Shown one piece after another: positions 16,257 through 26,993 of a stretch of 64,000 nt of DNA. A program made the translations under genes and the position numbers. Where the stretch lies: the NCBI RefSeq assembly GCF_000737195.2, contig NZ_JALM01000068.1, forward strand, positions 1 to 64,000, written 5' to 3'. The number at the start of each line of letters is the position of its first letter. Within the stretch, counting starts at the first letter, position 1. The notes under the pieces are model-generated. The model was not told the origin of the DNA. It made no database searches and saw only the letters and a list, made by a program, of their open reading frames with translations. The stretch comes from Sciscionella sediminilitoris (GTDB taxonomy: Bacteria; Actinomycetota; Actinomycetes; Mycobacteriales; Pseudonocardiaceae).

Positions 16257-18346
16257 CCATCGCCAAGACCCGGGAACCCGAAGTGGAACCCAAGCAGGAC
16301 AACGAAAAACCGGCCGCGCGCGCCTTCGGTACCGCGCAGATCGCCAAGGCCGTCCCGGACGCCTTGCGCAAACTCGGCCCGCGCCACCAGATGCGCAATC
16401 CGGTGCTGTTCGTGGTGTGGATCGGCTCGGTGCTGGTCACCGTGTTCGCCATCGGGCAGCTGATCACCGGCAGCGGCCAGCCCGGTTTCTCGGTCGCGGT
16501 GGCACTGTGGCTGTGGTTCACCGTCTTCTTCGCGAACGTGGCCGAGGCGGTGGCCGAGGGCCGCGGTAAGGCGCAGGCGGAATCCTTGCGCCGCACCAAA
16601 AAAGAGACCGTGGCGCACAGGCTCGCCGAGGACGGTTCGGTCACCGAGATCTCCGGAACCGATCTGGACATCGGGGATCACGTGGTCGTCGAGGCCGGGC
16701 AGACGATCCCGGGCGACGGGGACGTCATCGAGGGGATCGCGACCGTGGACGAGTCCGCGATCACCGGTGAATCCGCGCCCGTCATCCGGGAATCCGGCGG
16801 CGACCGGTCCTCGGTGACCGGCGGGACCACGGTGCTCTCCGACCGGATCGTCGTGCGCATCACGACGAAGCCGGGCGAGTCCTTTGTGGACAAGATGATC
16901 GGGCTCGTGGAAGGCGCTTCGCGGCAGAAGACGCCGAACGAGGTGGCGCTGACCATCCTGCTCTCGGTACTGACGATCATCTTCCTGCTCGCGGTGCTCG
17001 CGCTACAGCCGATGGCCGCCTATTCGGGATCCCAGCAGTCGGTGGTCACCCTGACCGCGTTGCTGGTCTGTCTCATCCCGACCACCATCGGCGCGCTGCT
17101 GTCCGCGATCGGGATCGCGGGCATGGACCGGCTGGTGCGGCGCAATGTGCTCGCCATGTCCGGGCGCGCGGTCGAGGCCGCGGGTGATGTGGACACGCTG
17201 CTGCTGGACAAGACCGGGACGATCACCTTCGGGAACCGGCAGGCGACCGAGCTCATCGCGTTCGGCGACGAACAGGCGCTCGCCGAGGCCGCGCGCCTTT
17301 CCAGTCTCGCCGACGAAACACCCGAGGGCCGCAGCATCGTGGACCTGTGCGTGCGGCGCTACGGTCTCGCCGCCGAAGCTGGGGAGGCCGAACAGGACGG
17401 CGAGTTCGTGCCGTTCACCGCGCGCACCAGGATGAGCGGCATCGACCTCGGCGCCCGCCAGGTCCGCAAAGGGGCCACCACCGCGGTCTGCGCCTGGGTC
17501 GCCGAACACGGCGGCACCGTGCCGGACAAGACACAAACATGCGTGGACACGATCAGCGCCGAGGGGGGAACTCCCTTGGTGTGCGCGGAACTCGTGGACG
17601 GCCGCGCGGTGGTGCGCGGGGTGATCCGGCTCTCCGACGTGGTCAAACCCGGGATGCGCGAACGGTTCGCGGAACTGCGCGCCATGGGCATCCGCACCGT
17701 GATGATCACCGGGGACAACCCGTTGACCGCCGAGGCGATCGCCGAGGAGGCCGGGGTGGACGACTTCCTCGCCGAGGCCACGCCGGAGGACAAACTCGCG
17801 CTGATCAGCAAGGAACAGGAGGGCGGGCGGCTGGTCGCGATGACCGGGGACGGCACGAACGACGCCCCCGCGCTCGCGAAGGCCGATGTCGGGGTCGCGA
17901 TGAACACCGGGACCGCGGCGGCGAAAGAGGCCGGAAACATGGTCGATCTCGATTCGGATCCCACGAAGCTGATCGAGATCGTGCGGATCGGCAAACAGTT
18001 GCTGATCACCCGCGGCGCGCTGACCACCTTCAGCGTGGCCAACGACCTCGCCAAATACTTCGCGATCCTGCCCGCCATGTTCGCCGGGATCTATCCGCAG
18101 CTCGGCAGGCTGAACATCATGCACCTGGCCTCGCCGACCTCGGCGATCCTGTCCGCGGTGGTGTTCAACGCGCTGATCATCATCGGGCTGATCCCGCTCG
18201 CCCTGCGCGGGGTGAGCTATCGCGCGGTCTCCGCGACGAAACTCCTGCGCCGCAACCTGCTCGTGTACGGGCTCGGCGGGGTCGTCACCCCCTTCGTGTG
18301 CATCTGGCTGATCGACCTGGTCATCGGCCGACTGATTGGAGCATGA
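16253..18346 (+). CDS. kdpB: K+-transporting P-type ATPase subunit B
   Basis: The 697-residue P-type ATPase has the phosphorylation motif DKTGTITFG (about residue 321), the actuator motif TGES and the hinge motif [11 protein letters not shown]. KdpB hydrolyses ATP to drive high-affinity K+ uptake by the KdpFABC complex. It is coupled to kdpA, and kdpC begins 4 nt after its stop. Confidence 0.98.
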   Translation: MTIAKTREPEVEPKQDNEKPAARAFGTAQIAKAVPDALRKLGPRHQMRNPVLFVVWIGSVLVTVFAIGQLITGSGQPGFSVAVALWLWFTVFFANVAEAVAEGRGKAQAESLRRTKKETVAHRLAEDGSVTEISGTDLDIGDHVVVEAGQTIPGDGDVIEGIATVDESAITGESAPVIRESGGDRSSVTGGTTVLSDRIVVRITTKPGESFVDKMIGLVEGASRQKTPNEVALTILLSVLTIIFLLAVLALQPMAAYSGSQQSVVTLTALLVCLIPTTIGALLSAIGIAGMDRLVRRNVLAMSGRAVEAAGDVDTLLLDKTGTITFGNRQATELIAFGDEQALAEAARLSSLADETPEGRSIVDLCVRRYGLAAEAGEAEQDGEFVPFTARTRMSGIDLGARQVRKGATTAVCAWVAEHGGTVPDKTQTCVDTISAEGGTPLVCAELVDGRAVVRGVIRLSDVVKPGMRERFAELRAMGIRTVMITGDNPLTAEAIAEEAGVDDFLAEATPEDKLALISKEQEGGRLVAMTGDGTNDAPALAKADVGVAMNTGTAAAKEAGNMVDLDSDPTKLIEIVRIGKQLLITRGALTTFSVANDLAKYFAILPAMFAGIYPQLGRLNIMHLASPTSAILSAVVFNALIIIGLIPLALRGVSYRAVSATKLLRRNLLVYGLGGVVTPFVCIWLIDLVIGRLIGA

Positions 18347-18350
18347 GCCA

Positions 18351-18974
18351 ATGCGCTGGTTCACCGCTGTACTACGGCAGGCCGGGGCGGGGCTGCGGCT
18401 GCTGATCGTGCTCACCGTGATCCTCGGGATCTGCTATCCGCTCGCGGTGTACGGGGTTTCCCGGATTCCCGGGTTGCAGTCGAACGCCGAGGGATCCCAG
18501 GTGAAACTGGACGGTCAGGTCGTCGGTTCCCGGCTGATCGGGGTCGACCCGGTGGCGAAGAACCCCGCTGCGGACCCGTACTTCCACAACCGAGCCTCGG
18601 CGAGCGCCAAGGGCGCGCTCGGCCCGGCCGATCCGAGCACATCCGGGGGCTCCAACCTGTCCGGGGACAGCACCGAGCTGCGCGGACTGGTGCTCGAACG
18701 CAAGGAGGCCATCGCCAAACGCGAGGGCGTCACCCCGGACCGGGTCCCCGCCGACGCGGTCACCGCATCGGGTTCCGGGCTCGATCCGGACATCAGCCCC
18801 GCCTACGCCGCGTTGCAGGCGCCCCGGGTCGCCCGGGTCAACCACCTCGACCCGGGCGCGGTGCGGCGGGTGATCGCCGAGCACACCGCGGGCCGCCAGC
18901 TTGGCGTGCTCGGCGCGCCGACGGTGAACGTGCTGCAGCTCAACCTCGCGATCAAGAAACTGGGTGCACACTAA
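18351..18974 (+). CDS. kdpC: K+-transporting ATPase subunit C
   Basis: The 207-residue protein has one N-terminal membrane helix (about residues 17-38), then the KdpC features VGSRLIG, PYFHNRASAS, SGSGLDPDISPAYA and VNVLQLNLAI. KdpC is the periplasm-side assembly subunit and raises ATP affinity. An upstream in-frame ATG at 18336 lies inside kdpB; ATG 18351 with GGAG about 10 nt upstream fits the conserved N-terminus better. Confidence 0.96.
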   Translation: MRWFTAVLRQAGAGLRLLIVLTVILGICYPLAVYGVSRIPGLQSNAEGSQVKLDGQVVGSRLIGVDPVAKNPAADPYFHNRASASAKGALGPADPSTSGGSNLSGDSTELRGLVLERKEAIAKREGVTPDRVPADAVTASGSGLDPDISPAYAALQAPRVARVNHLDPGAVRRVIAEHTAGRQLGVLGAPTVNVLQLNLAIKKLGAH

Positions 18975-18979
18975 GTACT

Positions 18980-21547
18980 GTGACGGATTCGAAGCGGCGG
19001 GGAGAGCTGCGCATCTACCTCGGTGCCGCGCCAGGGGTCGGGAAGACCTTCGCCATGCTCGGCGAGGCACACCGGCGCCATGAGCGCGGCACCGATGTGG
19101 TGATCGGGCTCGTCGAGACGCACGGGCGGAAGAAGACCGCCGCGCTGCTCGACGGGCTCGAAGTGCTGCCCCGCAAACAGCTGCGCCACCGCGATCGTGA
19201 GTTCGGCGAGCTCGACGTGGAGGCGGTGCTCGCCCGCGCGCCCGAGGTGGTCGTCGTGGACGAGCTCGCGCACACCAATGTGGAGGGTTCGCGCAATCCC
19301 AAACGCTGGCAGGACATCGAGGAACTGCTCGCGGCCGGGATCGACGTGCTGTCCACGGTGAACGTGCAGCACCTGGAAAGCCTCAACGACGTGGTCACCA
19401 CGATCACCGGGGCACGCCAGCAGGAGACGGTCCCGGACGAGGTGGTGCGCGCCGCCGAACAGGTCGAGCTGGTGGACATCACCCCGGAGGCGCTGCGGCG
19501 GCGGCTCGCGCACGGCAACGTCTACTCGGCCGAGCGCATCGACGCGGCGCTGGGCAACTACTTCCGGCCGGGAAACCTGATCGCGCTGCGCGAGCTGGCC
19601 CTGTTGTGGGTCGCCGACCAGGTCGACGTGGCGCTGCAGCGGTACCGCGAACAGCAGAGCATCACCGAGACCTGGGAGACCCGCGAGCGTGTCGTGGTCG
19701 CGGTGACCACCGGACCGGAATCGGAGACCCTGCTGCGGCGGGCGCGCCGGATCGCGAACCGTGCCGGCGGGGAACTGCTCGCGCTGCACATTCTGCGCGG
19801 GGACGGGCTCGCCGGAGCGGATCCCCGCGCCGTGGCCAAGGCCCGCAAGCTCGCCGACGAACTGGGCGCGAGCTGGCACACCCTGGTCGGGGACGATGTG
19901 CCGAGCGCGCTGCTCGAATTCGCCCGCGGGGTCAACGCCACCCAGCTGGTCGTGGGCACCTCCCGGCGATCCCGGCTGGCGCGGCTGCTGGACGAGGGAA
20001 TCGGCGCCACCGTGGTCCGCGAGTCCGGCACGATCGACGTGCACATGGTCACCCACGACGAGGCGGCGCGCGGGCTGCGCAATCCGTTCGCCCGCAGCCC
20101 GTTGTCCCGCACCAGGCGGATCCTCGGCTGGGTGCTCGGCGTGCTGGCCCCCGGTGTGGTCACCGGTGGCGGGATCGCGCTGGCCAGCACGTTCAACATG
20201 TCCACCAATGTCGCCGGGTTCGTGCTGGCCACGGTCGTCGTGGCGCTGGTCGGCGGGCTCGGCCCGGCGCTGCTGTCCGCGGTGCTCGGCGGGTTGCTGC
20301 TGAACTGGTTCTTCGTGCCCCCGGTGAGCACCCTGACCATCTCCACCCCGGAGAACCTGATCACCCTGATCACCATGCTCGTGGTCGCCCTGCTGGTGGC
20401 CCTGGTCGTGGACCGTGCGGCACGGCGGGCGACCCAGGCGGCCCGGGCGCGCACCGAGGCCGCGCTGCTCGCCTCCTACGCGCGGGTGATGATGCGTCCC
20501 GATCCGCTGCCGCGGCTGCTGGCCAAGATCGTGGAGAACTTCGGCCAGGATTCGGCCGCGCTGCTCGAACGCGGTGGCGGCGGCTGGACCTGTGTCGCCT
20601 CCACCGGGGACAACCCGTGCACCGCGCCGGACACCGGGGATGTGGAGGTCAAGGTCACCGACGAGGTCAGCCTTTCGTTGCGCGGCAAGGCTTTGCAGGC
20701 CCGCGACCGGGGCACCCTGGAGACCGCGGCCGGGCAGGCGCTGCTCGCCCTGCGCCAGCAGCGGATGGCCGCGGAGGCCGCCGAGTCGAAGCGCAACGCG
20801 GAGGCCACCGAACTGCGCACCGCTCTGCTCTCCGCGGTCGGGCACGACCTGCGCACCCCGCTGACCTCGATCAAGGCCTGTATCGGCAGCCTGCGCGATC
20901 CCGAACTCGCGCTGTCCGAGGCGGACACCGGGGAACTGCTCGCCGCGATCGAGGAGTCCACGGACCGGTTGACCGCGCTGGTGGGGAACCTGCTGGATTC
21001 CTCGCGGATCGCCACCGGCGCGGTGACCGTGCAGTCCAAGGCGATCGGGTTCGACGAGATCGTGGCGCGGTCCATGGCCGGGATCGACGAGCGGCGCCTC
21101 GTTTCCGCGCACGTCGCCGAATCGCTTCCGCCGGTGTGGGCCGATCCCGGCTTGCTCGAGCGGGTGGTCGCCAATGTCATCGACAACGCGCTGCGGCACG
21201 GCCGTGGCACCGCGCGCGAAGGCGAACCGGTCGTCGAGGTGCGGGCCAGCGAACACGCGGGGGAGGGGCAGCTGCGCATCATCGACCACGGTCCGGGGAT
21301 CCCCAAGCACGCCACCGAGGAACTGTTCGCGCCGTTCCAGCGGCTCGGGGACCGGGACTCCAGCAGCGGGGTCGGCCTCGGTCTCGCCGTGGCGCGCGGG
21401 TTCACCGAGGCGATGGGTGGCAGCATCCGGGCCGAGGACACCCCGGGCGGCGGGCTCACGGTCGTGATCGCGCTGCCGGTCGCCGCGGTATCGAACGAGG
21501 ACAGTGCGGCCGAACAGGTCTCGAGGGAGAGGGAGCCCAGGTCATGA
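18980..21547 (+). CDS. kdpD: Sensor histidine kinase KdpD
   Basis: The protein has 855 residues. Its N-terminal KdpD domain carries the P-loop GAAPGVGKTFAML and DELAHTNVEGSRNPKRWQDI. It is followed by a universal-stress-protein-like domain (about 230-360), four clustered membrane helices (about 385-480), then HisKA with the phospho-acceptor GHDLRTPLTS and HATPase with NVIDNALRHG, DHGPGIP and GVGLGLAVARG. It senses K+ limitation or ionic stress and phosphorylates KdpE. GTG 18980 starts 5 nt after kdpC. Confidence 0.97.
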   Translation: MTDSKRRGELRIYLGAAPGVGKTFAMLGEAHRRHERGTDVVIGLVETHGRKKTAALLDGLEVLPRKQLRHRDREFGELDVEAVLARAPEVVVVDELAHTNVEGSRNPKRWQDIEELLAAGIDVLSTVNVQHLESLNDVVTTITGARQQETVPDEVVRAAEQVELVDITPEALRRRLAHGNVYSAERIDAALGNYFRPGNLIALRELALLWVADQVDVALQRYREQQSITETWETRERVVVAVTTGPESETLLRRARRIANRAGGELLALHILRGDGLAGADPRAVAKARKLADELGASWHTLVGDDVPSALLEFARGVNATQLVVGTSRRSRLARLLDEGIGATVVRESGTIDVHMVTHDEAARGLRNPFARSPLSRTRRILGWVLGVLAPGVVTGGGIALASTFNMSTNVAGFVLATVVVALVGGLGPALLSAVLGGLLLNWFFVPPVSTLTISTPENLITLITMLVVALLVALVVDRAARRATQAARARTEAALLASYARVMMRPDPLPRLLAKIVENFGQDSAALLERGGGGWTCVASTGDNPCTAPDTGDVEVKVTDEVSLSLRGKALQARDRGTLETAAGQALLALRQQRMAAEAAESKRNAEATELRTALLSAVGHDLRTPLTSIKACIGSLRDPELALSEADTGELLAAIEESTDRLTALVGNLLDSSRIATGAVTVQSKAIGFDEIVARSMAGIDERRLVSAHVAESLPPVWADPGLLERVVANVIDNALRHGRGTAREGEPVVEVRASEHAGEGQLRIIDHGPGIPKHATEELFAPFQRLGDRDSSSGVGLGLAVARGFTEAMGGSIRAEDTPGGGLTVVIALPVAAVSNEDSAAEQVSREREPRS

Positions 21548-22230
21548 GTACGACGGTGCTGGTGGTGGACGATGAGCCGCAGATCCTGCGCGCGCTGCGG
21601 ATCAACCTCACGGCGCGCGGATACACCGTGCTCACCGCGGCGGACGGGGCCACGGCCCTGCGCGCGGCGGCGGATGGCAAACCCGATGTGGTGGTGCTCG
21701 ATCTCGGCCTGCCCGACCTGGACGGCGCGGAGGTGATCGAGGGCATCCGGGGCTGGACAAGTATCCCGATCCTGGTGCTCTCCGCGCGCACCGATTCCGG
21801 GGACAAGGTCGCCGCACTGGACGCGGGCGCCGATGACTACGTGACCAAACCCTTCGGCATGGACGAACTGCTCGCCCGGCTGCGTGCCGCGGTGCGCAGG
21901 GCGGCGACCGCGCCCGCCGAGGGGGAGCAGGCGGTGATCGAGACCGCGAGCTTCACCGTCGACCTGGTGCGCAAGACCGTGCACCGGGACGGCACCGAGG
22001 TACACCTGACTCCCACCGAATGGGGCGTGCTCGAGGTGCTGACCCGCAATCGCGGGAAGCTCGTCGCGCAGAAACAGCTGCTGCAGGACGTGTGGGGACC
22101 CGCGTACGCCACCGAATCGCACTATCTGCGCGTCTATCTCGCGCAGCTACGCCGCAAGCTCGAACCGGAACCGGCGCGCCCGCGGCACCTGCTCACCGAG
22201 CCGGGCATGGGCTACCGCTTCCAGCTCTAG
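21544..22230 (+). CDS. kdpE: Response regulator KdpE
   Basis: The 228-residue OmpR/PhoB-type regulator has the acidic pair in VVDDEP, the phosphorylation site VVLDLGLPDLDG (Asp near 51), the conserved lysine in YVTKPFGMDELLARLR and a C-terminal winged helix with LTPTEWGVLEVL and GMGYRFQL. It activates the kdp operon under K+ limitation. ATG 21544 overlaps the kdpD stop (ATGA), so kinase and regulator are made together. Its stop overlaps the convergent gene by 4 nt. Confidence 0.97.
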   Translation: MSTTVLVVDDEPQILRALRINLTARGYTVLTAADGATALRAAADGKPDVVVLDLGLPDLDGAEVIEGIRGWTSIPILVLSARTDSGDKVAALDAGADDYVTKPFGMDELLARLRAAVRRAATAPAEGEQAVIETASFTVDLVRKTVHRDGTEVHLTPTEWGVLEVLTRNRGKLVAQKQLLQDVWGPAYATESHYLRVYLAQLRRKLEPEPARPRHLLTEPGMGYRFQL

Positions 22231-22865
22231 TTCTCGGGCAGCGTGCTCGCGCTTCCGCCCGGGTCCGAGGTCGAGGTGCTGGTGTGGGTCGGCGGCGAGC
22301 TCGTTTCCGAGGTGGGCGGCGTGGTGTGCGTCGGAATCGGGCTCGCCGTCCAGGTCGGGCTGCTCGGCGGATCCGTCGTGGGGCGGCTCGTCGGCTGGGT
22401 CGGGTGACTCGTCGGCGGGGTCCACGGCGGCGGTGCGGGCCGGTTGCCTCCGGGCCTGCCGGGGTTGTCCGGGGCGCCGGGGGGATTGGTGTTGGTGGAC
22501 GTGGTCGTGGAGCCATCCGGTGCGGTGCGGGTGGTGATCGTGGTGACGGTGCCGTCCGGGTTCGGGTGCATCGCGACGACGACCATCGAACCGTCCGGGG
22601 CGCGCTTGGTCGTGGTGGCCGGCGCGGTCATCCCCTGCGTCTGGCCGTTCGGGGACTGGACCCGCTGGTGCGCGTCGTCCTGCTGGGTGCCCGGCTGGAC
22701 CGCGGCCACGTTCTTGCCCGGCTCGTCACCGTTCCCGACCAGACCGGCCACCGCGGCACACAGGGTGGCCACGGCGACCCCGGACATGGAAAGCAGTGCC
22801 CACGGCCGGGACCCGGCCGACGCGGCCGGTGGAGCCTGTTCCGCGCGAGAATGGGGATTGCTCAT
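22227..22865 (-). CDS. Hypothetical membrane-anchored Pro/Thr/Ser-rich protein
   Basis: The 212-residue protein is not recognised as a family of known function. It has a short cytosolic N-terminus, one membrane helix (about residues 23-43, WALLSMSGVAVATLCAAVAGLVG), a middle segment with two related stretches (APDGSMVVVAMHPNPDGT and APDGSTTTSTNTNP), and a long Pro/Thr/Ser-rich tail (about 130-212) that looks like an extracellular, possibly O-glycosylated stalk. It overlaps kdpE tail to tail. A cell-wall-associated role is only inferred from composition. Confidence 0.65.
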   Translation of the reverse strand: MSNPHSRAEQAPPAASAGSRPWALLSMSGVAVATLCAAVAGLVGNGDEPGKNVAAVQPGTQQDDAHQRVQSPNGQTQGMTAPATTTKRAPDGSMVVVAMHPNPDGTVTTITTRTAPDGSTTTSTNTNPPGAPDNPGRPGGNRPAPPPWTPPTSHPTQPTSRPTTDPPSSPTWTASPIPTHTTPPTSETSSPPTHTSTSTSDPGGSASTLPEN

Positions 22866-22919
22866 GAGCTGTCACTCCTGACGGGCTGATAGAGCCGGGG
22901 GAACTTTATCATTTGCAAT

Positions 22920-23219
22920 ATGGGCGACGAATCCGGCAAGCCGAAGGGGCCCGCGCGCCTGACCGCGTGGGTCCGGGGCACGGTGCAGGGGGTCGGTTTT
23001 CGCTGGTGGGTGCGTTCGCGGGCACTCGAGCTCGGGCTCGTGGGCAGTGCGGCCAACCTGCGGGACGGGCGGGTCGAGGTGATCGCCGAGGGCGCGGTTC
23101 CCGACTGCGAACGGCTGCTCGCGCTGCTGGAGGGCGGCACCTCGCCGGGCCGGGTCACCGGAGTGAGTACCCGGTGGAGTGAACCGCGCGGCGGGATCAG
23201 CGGCTTCGTCGAACGGTAG
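22920..23219 (+). CDS. acyP: Acylphosphatase
   Basis: The 99-residue protein contains the acylphosphatase signature VRGTVQGVGFRWWVR (catalytic arginine in GVGFR) and the second motif GSAANLRDGRVEVIAEG with the catalytic asparagine. It hydrolyses acyl phosphates such as carbamoyl or 1,3-bisphosphoglycerate phosphate. It lies upstream of smc, as in many actinobacteria. Start ATG 22920. Confidence 0.95.
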   Translation: MGDESGKPKGPARLTAWVRGTVQGVGFRWWVRSRALELGLVGSAANLRDGRVEVIAEGAVPDCERLLALLEGGTSPGRVTGVSTRWSEPRGGISGFVER

Positions 23220-23398
23220 GGTGCCGGACGGCAGGCTCTCCCGAACCGCTGGGCACAGCAGTCACATCGGCCCCAGCAGGCTCATATACCACGGTCTCGA
23301 CCGGGTTCATCGGCGCGACACGCGGTGCGGTGCGCGGTCCGCGCGGCGGGCGCGGGTACGCTTCCTCGAGGAGTCGAAACCGGGGAGGCCGTGCACAT

Positions 23399-26300
23399 AT
23401 GCACCTCAAGAGCTTGACGCTGAAGGGCTTCAAGTCCTTCGCCTCGGCCACGACACTGCGCTTCGAGCCGGGGATCACCTGCGTTGTCGGCCCGAACGGA
23501 TCGGGCAAGTCGAACGTCCTCGACGCGCTGCGCTGGGTGATGGGTACCCAGGGCGCCAAGGACCTGCGCGGCGGGAAGATGGAGGACGTCATCTTCGCGG
23601 GCACCGCGGGCAAGGCCCCGCTCGGGCGTGCCGAGGTCACGCTCACCATCAACAACAATGACGGCGCACTGCCCATCGACTACACCGAGGTCTCGGTGAC
23701 CAGGCGGATGTTCCGCGACGGGGCCAGTGAGTACGAGATCAACGGCAACTCCTGCCGATTGATGGACGTGCAGGAACTGCTCTCCGACTCGGGTATCGGG
23801 CGCGAGATGCACGTGATCGTCGGCCAGGGGCAGCTCTCCCAGATCCTCGAGTCCAAGCCGGAGGGGCGCAGGGCCTTCATCGAAGAGGCCGCGGGCGTGC
23901 TCAAACACCGCAAGCGCAAGGAAAAGGCGCTGCGCAAGCTCGAGGCCATGGAGGCGAACCTCAACCGGCTCAACGATCTGACCGCGGAACTGCGCCGTCA
24001 GCTCAAACCGCTGGGCAAACAGGCCGAGATCGCCCGTAAGGCGCAGACCGTGCAGTCCGAGCTCCGGGACGCGAAACTGCGGCTGTACGCCGATGATCTG
24101 GTGACCCAGCGCGAGGAACTGCGCAAGGAACAGGCCGACGAGCAGCAGGCCCGGCAGCGGCGCGGCGAGGTGGAGCAGGCGCTCGAGGTCGCCTCCTCAC
24201 AGCAGGCCGAGCTGGAGACCGCACTCGAGGCGGACGCGCCGAAACTCAACGCGGCACAGGACACCTGGTACCGGCTCTCCGCGCTCGCGGAACGGCTGCG
24301 CGGCACCGTAAGGCTCGCCGAGGAACGCCACCGGCACCTGTCCGCGGAGGTGGAAAACCCGTCCGGGCAACGGGATCCGGATGAACTCGAGGCCGAGGCC
24401 GAACAGGTCGCCGAGCAGGAGGCCGAGCTGGCCGAGGCGGTGACCGAGGCGCGGGAGGCGCTCGCGGAGGCCACCGAGCGGCGCACCGAACTCGAACGCG
24501 AGGCGCAGGCCGCGGAGAAGGCGCACATGGCCGCGGTGCGCGCGGTCGCGGACCGGCGCGAGGACATGGCCCGGCTGTCCGGGGAAGTGGAAACCTTGCG
24601 CGGCAAGGTGACCGCGACCGAGGAGGAGGGCGAGCGGCTGGCCGCGAACCTCGCCGAGGCGCGGGAACGGGCCGAGGCGGCGGCCGAGGAGCTCGCCGAG
24701 GCGGACCAGGACGGGACCGAGACCGAGGAATCCGACGACGGGCTGCGGGAACGGCGTCAGCAGGCCAAGGAAGCACTCGAGGCGGCGACCGCGCGGGTGG
24801 AGGAACTCACCGCGGCCGAACGCGCCACCGAACGGGAGATCGCCTCGGAGAAGGCGCGCGTCGACGCGCTCTCCATCGGACTGTCCACAAAGGACGGCGC
24901 AGGCGCGCTGCTCGGTGCGGGCGACCGGGTTCCTGGGCTGCTCGGCAAAGTGGCCACGCTGCTCACCGTGGAACCGGGCGCCGAGGTCGCGCTCGCCGCG
25001 GCACTGGGCAAGGTCGCCGAGGCGGTCGCCGTCGCCTCCGGACAGGATGCGATCAGCGCGCTCGAACTGCTCCGCTCCGAGGATCTGGGCCGGGCCGGAC
25101 TGCTGATCGGCGGGTCCGGGGCCACTGAGCCGCCACGGATCGCGCTTCCCGAAGGGGCCCGGTACGCCGCCGATCTGGTCACCGCTCCCGAATCGATCGC
25201 GAAAGCGGTGCGGCACGCGCTCGAGAACGTGGTCGTGGTCGCCGATCTGGGCCAGGCGCGCGGCATCGTGACGAACCATCCCGAACTCTCCGCGGTCACC
25301 GCCGAGGGCGATGTGCTCGGCGCGCAGTGGGCGATCGGTGGTGTGGAAGGAAAACAGAGCACCATCGAGGTGCAGGCCGCGGTGGACGAGGCCAAGGCAA
25401 GGCTCACCGAACACGAGGCGGCCAAACAGGAGACCGCGGCCGCGCTCGAAGGCGCACAGGCCGAACAGCGCTCCCGCCGCGAAGAGGTCAAGGCCGCCGA
25501 GGACGCGCTCGGGGAGGCGCGGGTGCACGCCGCGCGCGCCGCCGAGGTGCGCAACGGGCTGCGCCAGACCGCCTCGCGTGCCGCGGCCGAGGTGCAGCGG
25601 CTGACCGAACAACGGGACCGCATCGAGGGATCCAGGGCAACGGCACTGGAGAAACTCGCCGAGGTCGAGGAACGCTACAAGGCGGCCCAGGACGCCGAGC
25701 CGCTCGAGGCGGAGCCGGACACCGAGGAACGCGATCGCATCGCCGAAGCGCTCAACGCGGCCCGTCAGTCCGAAGTGGACAGCAGGCTGAACCAGCGCAC
25801 CGCGGAAGAGCGACACCGTGGTGTGCAAGGAAAAGCGGACCAGCTGCTGCGTGCCGCCCGGGCCGAACGGGAGGCACGGGAACGCGCCCAGCGGCTCGCA
25901 CGGGCCCGCGCGGAGGGTGCGCGGATCGCCTCCCTCGTGGTGAGCAGTGGCCAGACCGCGATCGAGCGCATCGAGGTGTCCCTGGCCCGCGCCGCCGAGG
26001 AACGCGATATCGCCAAGCAGGCGCGCGCCGAACGCGAGACGGAGCTGAACGCGGTCCGCAACAAGGTTCGCCAGCTCACCAGTGAGCTCGACAAGCTCAC
26101 CGATGCGGTGCACCGCGACGAGGTGCTGCGCGCCGAACAGCGGCTGCGCCTGGAACAGCTGGAAGCCAAGATCACCGAGGAATTCGGGATCGGGCTCGAG
26201 GATCTGGCCAACGAATACGGCCCCTCGGCCCCGGTTCCACCGAACGCCACCGAGATCGCCGAATACGAGGCGGCCAAGGAACGCGGCGAGGATGTCGTGG

Positions 26301-26989
26301 CGCCCCAGCCGGGACCCTACGACCGGGAAACCCAGCAGCGCAGGGCGAAGCGCGCGGAGAAGGACCTCGCCACCCTCGGCAAGGTCAACCCGCTCGCGCT
26401 CGAGGAATTCGCCGCCCTTGAGGAGCGGTACAAATTCCTCTCCACCCAGCTCGAAGATCTCAAGGCGACCCAGAGCGATCTGCTCACCGTGGTCAAGGAG
26501 GTCGACGAGAAAATCCTCGAAGTGTTCACGACCGCCTACGAGGACGTCGCCCGCGAATTCGAGACCGTGTTCGCCACACTGTTCCCCGGTGGCGAAGGGC
26601 GGATGATCCTCACCGAGCCCGACGACATGCTCACCACCGGGGTGGATGTGGAAGCCCGGCCACCGGGCAAGAAGATCAAGCGGCTCTCGCTCCTGTCCGG
26701 CGGGGAGAAATCGCTCGTCGCGGTCGCCATGCTGGTGGCCATCTTCCGCGCCCGGCCCTCGCCGTTCTACGTGCTCGACGAGGTGGAGGCCGCGCTGGAC
26801 GACACCAATATGCGCAGGCTCATCGGGCTGCTCGAGGAACTGCGCGGCACCTCGCAGCTGATCATCATCACCCACCAGAAGCCGACCATGGAGATCGCCG
26901 ACGCGCTCTACGGGGTCAGCATGCAGGGCGACGGGATCACCAAGGTCATCTCGCAACGCTTGCGGGACAAGGACAAACAGGCCGGCTGA
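23399..26989 (+). CDS. smc: Chromosome segregation SMC ATPase
   Basis: The 1196-residue protein has Walker A GPNGSGKSN near residue 32, two long coiled coils broken by a hinge (about residues 500-660, including GLLGKVATLLTVEPGAE), and the C-terminal ABC signature LSGGEKSLVA with Walker B FYVLDEVEAALDD. SMC loops and compacts the chromosome with ScpAB. The frame extends upstream, but HLKSLTLKGFKSFA is the universal SMC start, so ATG 23399 with GGGGAGG upstream is used. ftsY, which follows smc in mycobacteria, is not in this window. Confidence 0.97.
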   Translation: MHLKSLTLKGFKSFASATTLRFEPGITCVVGPNGSGKSNVLDALRWVMGTQGAKDLRGGKMEDVIFAGTAGKAPLGRAEVTLTINNNDGALPIDYTEVSVTRRMFRDGASEYEINGNSCRLMDVQELLSDSGIGREMHVIVGQGQLSQILESKPEGRRAFIEEAAGVLKHRKRKEKALRKLEAMEANLNRLNDLTAELRRQLKPLGKQAEIARKAQTVQSELRDAKLRLYADDLVTQREELRKEQADEQQARQRRGEVEQALEVASSQQAELETALEADAPKLNAAQDTWYRLSALAERLRGTVRLAEERHRHLSAEVENPSGQRDPDELEAEAEQVAEQEAELAEAVTEAREALAEATERRTELEREAQAAEKAHMAAVRAVADRREDMARLSGEVETLRGKVTATEEEGERLAANLAEARERAEAAAEELAEADQDGTETEESDDGLRERRQQAKEALEAATARVEELTAAERATEREIASEKARVDALSIGLSTKDGAGALLGAGDRVPGLLGKVATLLTVEPGAEVALAAALGKVAEAVAVASGQDAISALELLRSEDLGRAGLLIGGSGATEPPRIALPEGARYAADLVTAPESIAKAVRHALENVVVVADLGQARGIVTNHPELSAVTAEGDVLGAQWAIGGVEGKQSTIEVQAAVDEAKARLTEHEAAKQETAAALEGAQAEQRSRREEVKAAEDALGEARVHAARAAEVRNGLRQTASRAAAEVQRLTEQRDRIEGSRATALEKLAEVEERYKAAQDAEPLEAEPDTEERDRIAEALNAARQSEVDSRLNQRTAEERHRGVQGKADQLLRAARAEREARERAQRLARARAEGARIASLVVSSGQTAIERIEVSLARAAEERDIAKQARAERETELNAVRNKVRQLTSELDKLTDAVHRDEVLRAEQRLRLEQLEAKITEEFGIGLEDLANEYGPSAPVPPNATEIAEYEAAKERGEDVVAPQPGPYDRETQQRRAKRAEKDLATLGKVNPLALEEFAALEERYKFLSTQLEDLKATQSDLLTVVKEVDEKILEVFTTAYEDVAREFETVFATLFPGGEGRMILTEPDDMLTTGVDVEARPPGKKIKRLSLLSGGEKSLVAVAMLVAIFRARPSPFYVLDEVEAALDDTNMRRLIGLLEELRGTSQLIIITHQKPTMEIADALYGVSMQGDGITKVISQRLRDKDKQAG

Positions 26990-26993
26990 GCAC

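Noticed and set aside
18971-21310. 779-codon open frame antisense to kdpD
   Set aside because: Same high-G+C shadow effect; kdpD is complete and unambiguous.
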